In this document: positions 13,412 to 14,145 of the stretch, in pieces
Numbering within the stretch: position 1 is the first letter of the stretch
Layout of the letters: every line of letters starts with the position of its first letter
Source of the DNA: CAZOWW01 sp964583765
Lineage (GTDB): Bacteria > Actinomycetota > Actinomycetes > Actinomycetales > Kineosporiaceae
Direction of reading: 5' to 3'
NCBI GenBank assembly: GCA_964583765.1
Contig: CAZOWW010000141.1
Coordinates: 1 to 14,145, forward strand
Length of the DNA: 14,145 bases
Notes under the pieces: generated by a model
Seen by the model: the letters and a program-made list of their open reading frames with translations, nothing else
Told to the model about the DNA's origin: nothing
Databases searched by the model: none
Made by a program: the position numbers and the translations under genes

Positions 13412-13714
13412 GTGTCCCGCCGTCCTGTTCGGCCGTGGCCCCCGCCGGCGCGGAGCCCGCGACCGTCGCCGTGGGGACCCTAACGGACTTGCCGGTTCCG
13501 TGCCTTCTCGGTGGCCCGTCGAGATCCAACGACCCAGGAGGCGTCGGGCAACGAGGTCCCGACGGTGCCCTGAGCTGCCACTACAGCGGCGCTCCAGCGA
13601 CTACAGGCTCGCTCCAACGATCCGACAAGGGCTCCCACCTAGCGTCCGGACCGGTCTCGGCTGTTCGCGGAGCCATCGTCGCCGGCTCTCGCCGGCCGCC
13701 CTGGGGGTGATCCT
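13412..13714. promoter_or_regulatory. Divergent intergenic region with tandem direct repeats
   Basis: 303 bp between the SARP gene (-) and the TTG-start secreted protein gene (+). I see no gene. CTACAG recurs at 13581 and 13601 and GCTCCA at 13591 and 13611, a 20-bp period (about two helical turns), with a looser relative at 13572-13586. SARPs generally bind tandem direct repeats spaced by whole helical turns, so this is a candidate operator. No confident -35/-10 pair was found. Confidence 0.4.
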
Positions 13715-14145
13715 TTGTTCTTCCGGTCTCGTGCTGGGTTCCGCCGATCTCCTGCTGCGCTCCACCGACCGCGTGCCGGGTGGCTCGGGTACCGGGCCGC
13801 TGCTGTGCGCGCCGTTCGTGGCCTGCGCGCGCTCGTGCTCGTGGTGGTCACGGCGCTCACCGCTGGCCTGCTCAGCGTCGCGGACCTGCCGGCCCTTGCC
13901 GCAGGCACCGCGCAGACAGGCCTGCGGCCGGGTGACGACACGGGCAACCGGGTGCGCCTTCCGGCCTCCCGGAGCAACCCGTGGCGCGCTCCCGTGCCGA
14001 AGGATGTCCGGGCCCGCCCGCTGCACCTGCCGTCTGCGGGGACGGTGACGGTGACGGTGCGCCCGGGAGGGGTGGGCGTTCCGGGATCGCCGTTCACGGT
14101 CGGCCCGGTGACCACCACGGCTGTGGGGACCAGCACGGCTGTGGG
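13715..14145 (+). CDS. N-terminal part of a large secreted protein, possibly RHS-type (runs off the window)
   Basis: An open frame starts at TTG 13715 and has no stop to the end of the window (143 codons). The start is supported by GGGGGTGATCC at 13703-13713, which matches the 16S anti-Shine-Dalgarno complement GGAGGTGATCC at all but one base, with seven bases between the core and TTG. The translation begins with a long basic n-region (MFFRSRAGFRRSPAALHRPR), then a hydrophobic core (ALVLVVVTALTAGLLSV, about 40-56) and a probable cleavage after ALAA (about 60-63), a typical actinobacterial long signal peptide. The following segment, including LHLPSAGTVTVTVRPGG and SPFTVGPVTT, recalls the N-terminal region of actinobacterial RHS/YD-repeat proteins, but this is too short to be sure. 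It is divergent from the SARP gene. Confidence 0.72.
   Translation, partial: MFFRSRAGFRRSPAALHRPRAGWLGYRAAAVRAVRGLRALVLVVVTALTAGLLSVADLPALAAGTAQTGLRPGDDTGNRVRLPASRSNPWRAPVPKDVRARPLHLPSAGTVTVTVRPGGVGVPGSPFTVGPVTTTAVGTSTAV

Noticed and set aside
13500..14048. Alternative plus-strand frame of about 180 codons near the right end
   Set aside because: It is Arg/Ser/Pro-rich without a signal peptide or domain, and it overlaps the frame from 13715 that has a near-perfect ribosome site and a signal peptide.
1..14145. Insertion sequences, integrases, tRNA or rRNA genes
   Set aside because: No transposase or integrase motif, terminal inverted repeats with target duplications, or tRNA/rRNA-like stretch was recognised on either strand.

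Overview
The window is very GC-rich, with strong third-position G/C bias, GTG and TTG starts, GC-only hairpins without T-tracts and dense coding. Together with its gene families (SARP regulator, NarL-type two-component systems, streptogrisin-like protease, CBM2, LQRSAGN-motif protein) this points to a filamentous actinomycete (Streptomyces, Micromonospora or Frankia-like). The genus cannot be fixed from the sequence alone.

Layout. 2-37 (+) is probably the last codons of a gene entering from the left. 2200-78 (-) is a HisKA_3 sensor kinase followed by its NarL-type response regulator, joined by a one-base TGATG overlap. The regulator linker carries a 24-bp tandem repeat. Reading away from this pair is an isoprenylcysteine methyltransferase-like membrane protein (2417-3598 +) with an extra C-terminal domain; the divergent spacer holds a perfect 15-bp inverted repeat. 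Next come a GC hairpin, a clear TTGACA-17-TAACTT promoter with a long leader, and a secreted streptogrisin-type serine protease carrying a CBM2 domain (3969-5453 +). After a spacer with two short tandem duplications lies a 603-aa protein (5775-7586 +) that combines an N-terminal LQRSAGN motif with a zinc phospholipase C/P1-nuclease-like metal motif.

From 13390 down to 7645 everything is on the minus strand: a membrane-anchored SARP regulator interrupted by one in-frame TAG; a second sensor kinase whose N-terminus looks like the leftover start of a transglutaminase-family protein; its NarL-type regulator (again TGATG-coupled, with a textbook Shine-Dalgarno sequence); a small four-helix membrane protein; and a Pro/Gln-rich single-pass membrane protein. 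Divergent from the SARP, a TTG-start gene (13715 to beyond the end, +) encodes a long signal peptide and the start of a secreted protein, perhaps of the RHS type.

Functional reading: this is a regulatory and cell-surface region. Three membrane-based sensors (two histidine kinases and the broken SARP) sit among secreted or exported proteins (protease-CBM2, PLC-like candidate effector, RHS-like protein). The regulator-target links are inference. Signs of recent remodelling recur: the nonsense codon, the apparent chimeric gene start next to it, and at least six short tandem duplications, most of them in phase inside coding regions.
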